NCBI GenBank assembly: GCA_029558435.1
Contig: JAKQEZ010000156.1
Span: 1-6,376, forward strand
DNA length: 6,376 bases
From: Bacteroidota bacterium
GTDB taxonomy: Bacteria; Bacteroidota; Bacteroidia; Flavobacteriales; Crocinitomicaceae
Reading direction: 5' to 3'
In this document: positions 6,300-6,376 of the stretch, piece by piece
Position numbering within the stretch: position 1 is the first letter of the stretch
How the letters are laid out: each line of letters opens with the position of its first letter
Translations under genes and position numbers: made by a program
Notes under the pieces: model-generated
The model's input: the letters and a program-made list of their open reading frames with translations, nothing else
Databases searched by the model: none
Told to the model about the DNA's origin: nothing

Positions 6300-6376
6300 A
6301 TGAAAAAGCGAAAACATCACACATCGGGTTTTAAGACAAAAGTTGTATTAGAAGCCCTTCAGGAACGAGAAACGAT
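6300..6376 (+). CDS. IS3-family transposase OrfA, N-terminal fragment (runs off the window)
   Basis: Only the first 25 codons are present. They read MKKRKHHTSGFKTKVVLEAL and continue QERET. This is the typical basic start and first helix of the helix-turn-helix OrfA protein of IS3-family elements, which binds the IS ends. In this family OrfA is usually fused to the DDE catalytic OrfB by a programmed -1 frameshift; that part lies outside the window. The ATG follows directly on a hairpin, without a visible Shine-Dalgarno. Confidence 0.85.
   Translation, partial: MKKRKHHTSGFKTKVVLEALQERET

Larger units (their letters stand above)
6239..6376 (+). mobile_element. Left end of an IS3-family insertion sequence (IS150-like end)
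   Basis: The end begins near TATAATTACCCCCAAAA (6239-6255), followed by TTTAGACA. This resembles IS150-group terminal repeats, which have a run of C then A about 8-9 nt in from the tip, then GACA. An IS3-type orfA starts 61 bp inside, in the opposite orientation to the interrupted hsdS. The exact tip is uncertain by several bases: a TG dinucleotide usual for this family occurs at 6232-6233 but would give an atypical spacing. The right end and any target duplication lie beyond the window. Confidence 0.8.

Noticed and set aside
1..6376. CRISPR arrays, tRNA or rRNA genes
   Set aside because: No short regularly spaced direct repeats were seen, and no cloverleaf or rRNA-like sequence was noticed on either strand by eye.

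Overview
The window looks like an accessory region of a Bacteroidota (Bacteroidetes) chromosome. The grounds are low GC, A-rich translation starts without Shine-Dalgarno sequences, one Bacteroidota-type promoter (TTTG plus TAnnTTTG), and protein families that resemble Bacteroidota homologues. Genus cannot be fixed from the sequence.

Layout. Bases 1-187 hold a structured, attC-like inverted-repeat element. Bases 188-1669 (minus) encode a CPA1-type K+/H+ antiporter of the NhaP2/CvrA kind with a C-terminal RCK_C (TrkA_C) domain. Bases 1670-2093 carry no gene. They hold the probable antiporter promoter, a second copy of the attC-like element with different stem sequence but the same architecture, and an unrelated long hairpin just past the end of the next operon. 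Bases 2094-6069 (minus) are a tight three-gene operon, transcribed from high to low coordinates: a truncated type I restriction specificity subunit (hsdS), a KilA-N domain DNA-binding protein, and an OLD-family ATPase/TOPRIM nuclease. Spacers are 6 and 19 bp. From about 6239 to the window end is the left end of an IS3-family insertion sequence, with its orfA starting on the plus strand at 6300.

How it fits together. The operon is the downstream part of a type I restriction-modification locus whose hsdM and hsdR genes lie outside the window. KilA-N and OLD genes are plausible anti-phage accessories of such loci. The IS has cut hsdS at the boundary between the first target recognition domain and the central conserved linker. 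The linker remains as open but start-less codons up to the IS. What can still be translated is the second recognition domain, its conserved helix, and an unusual C-terminal extension resembling Panacea (SocA-like, DUF4065) domains.

The main points for follow-up are: the half-HsdS with a Panacea-like tail; the KilA-N/OLD pair embedded in the restriction operon; a perfect 13-bp inverted repeat inside the KilA-N gene; and two covarying 109-110 nt hairpin elements that bracket the antiporter like cassette recombination sites.
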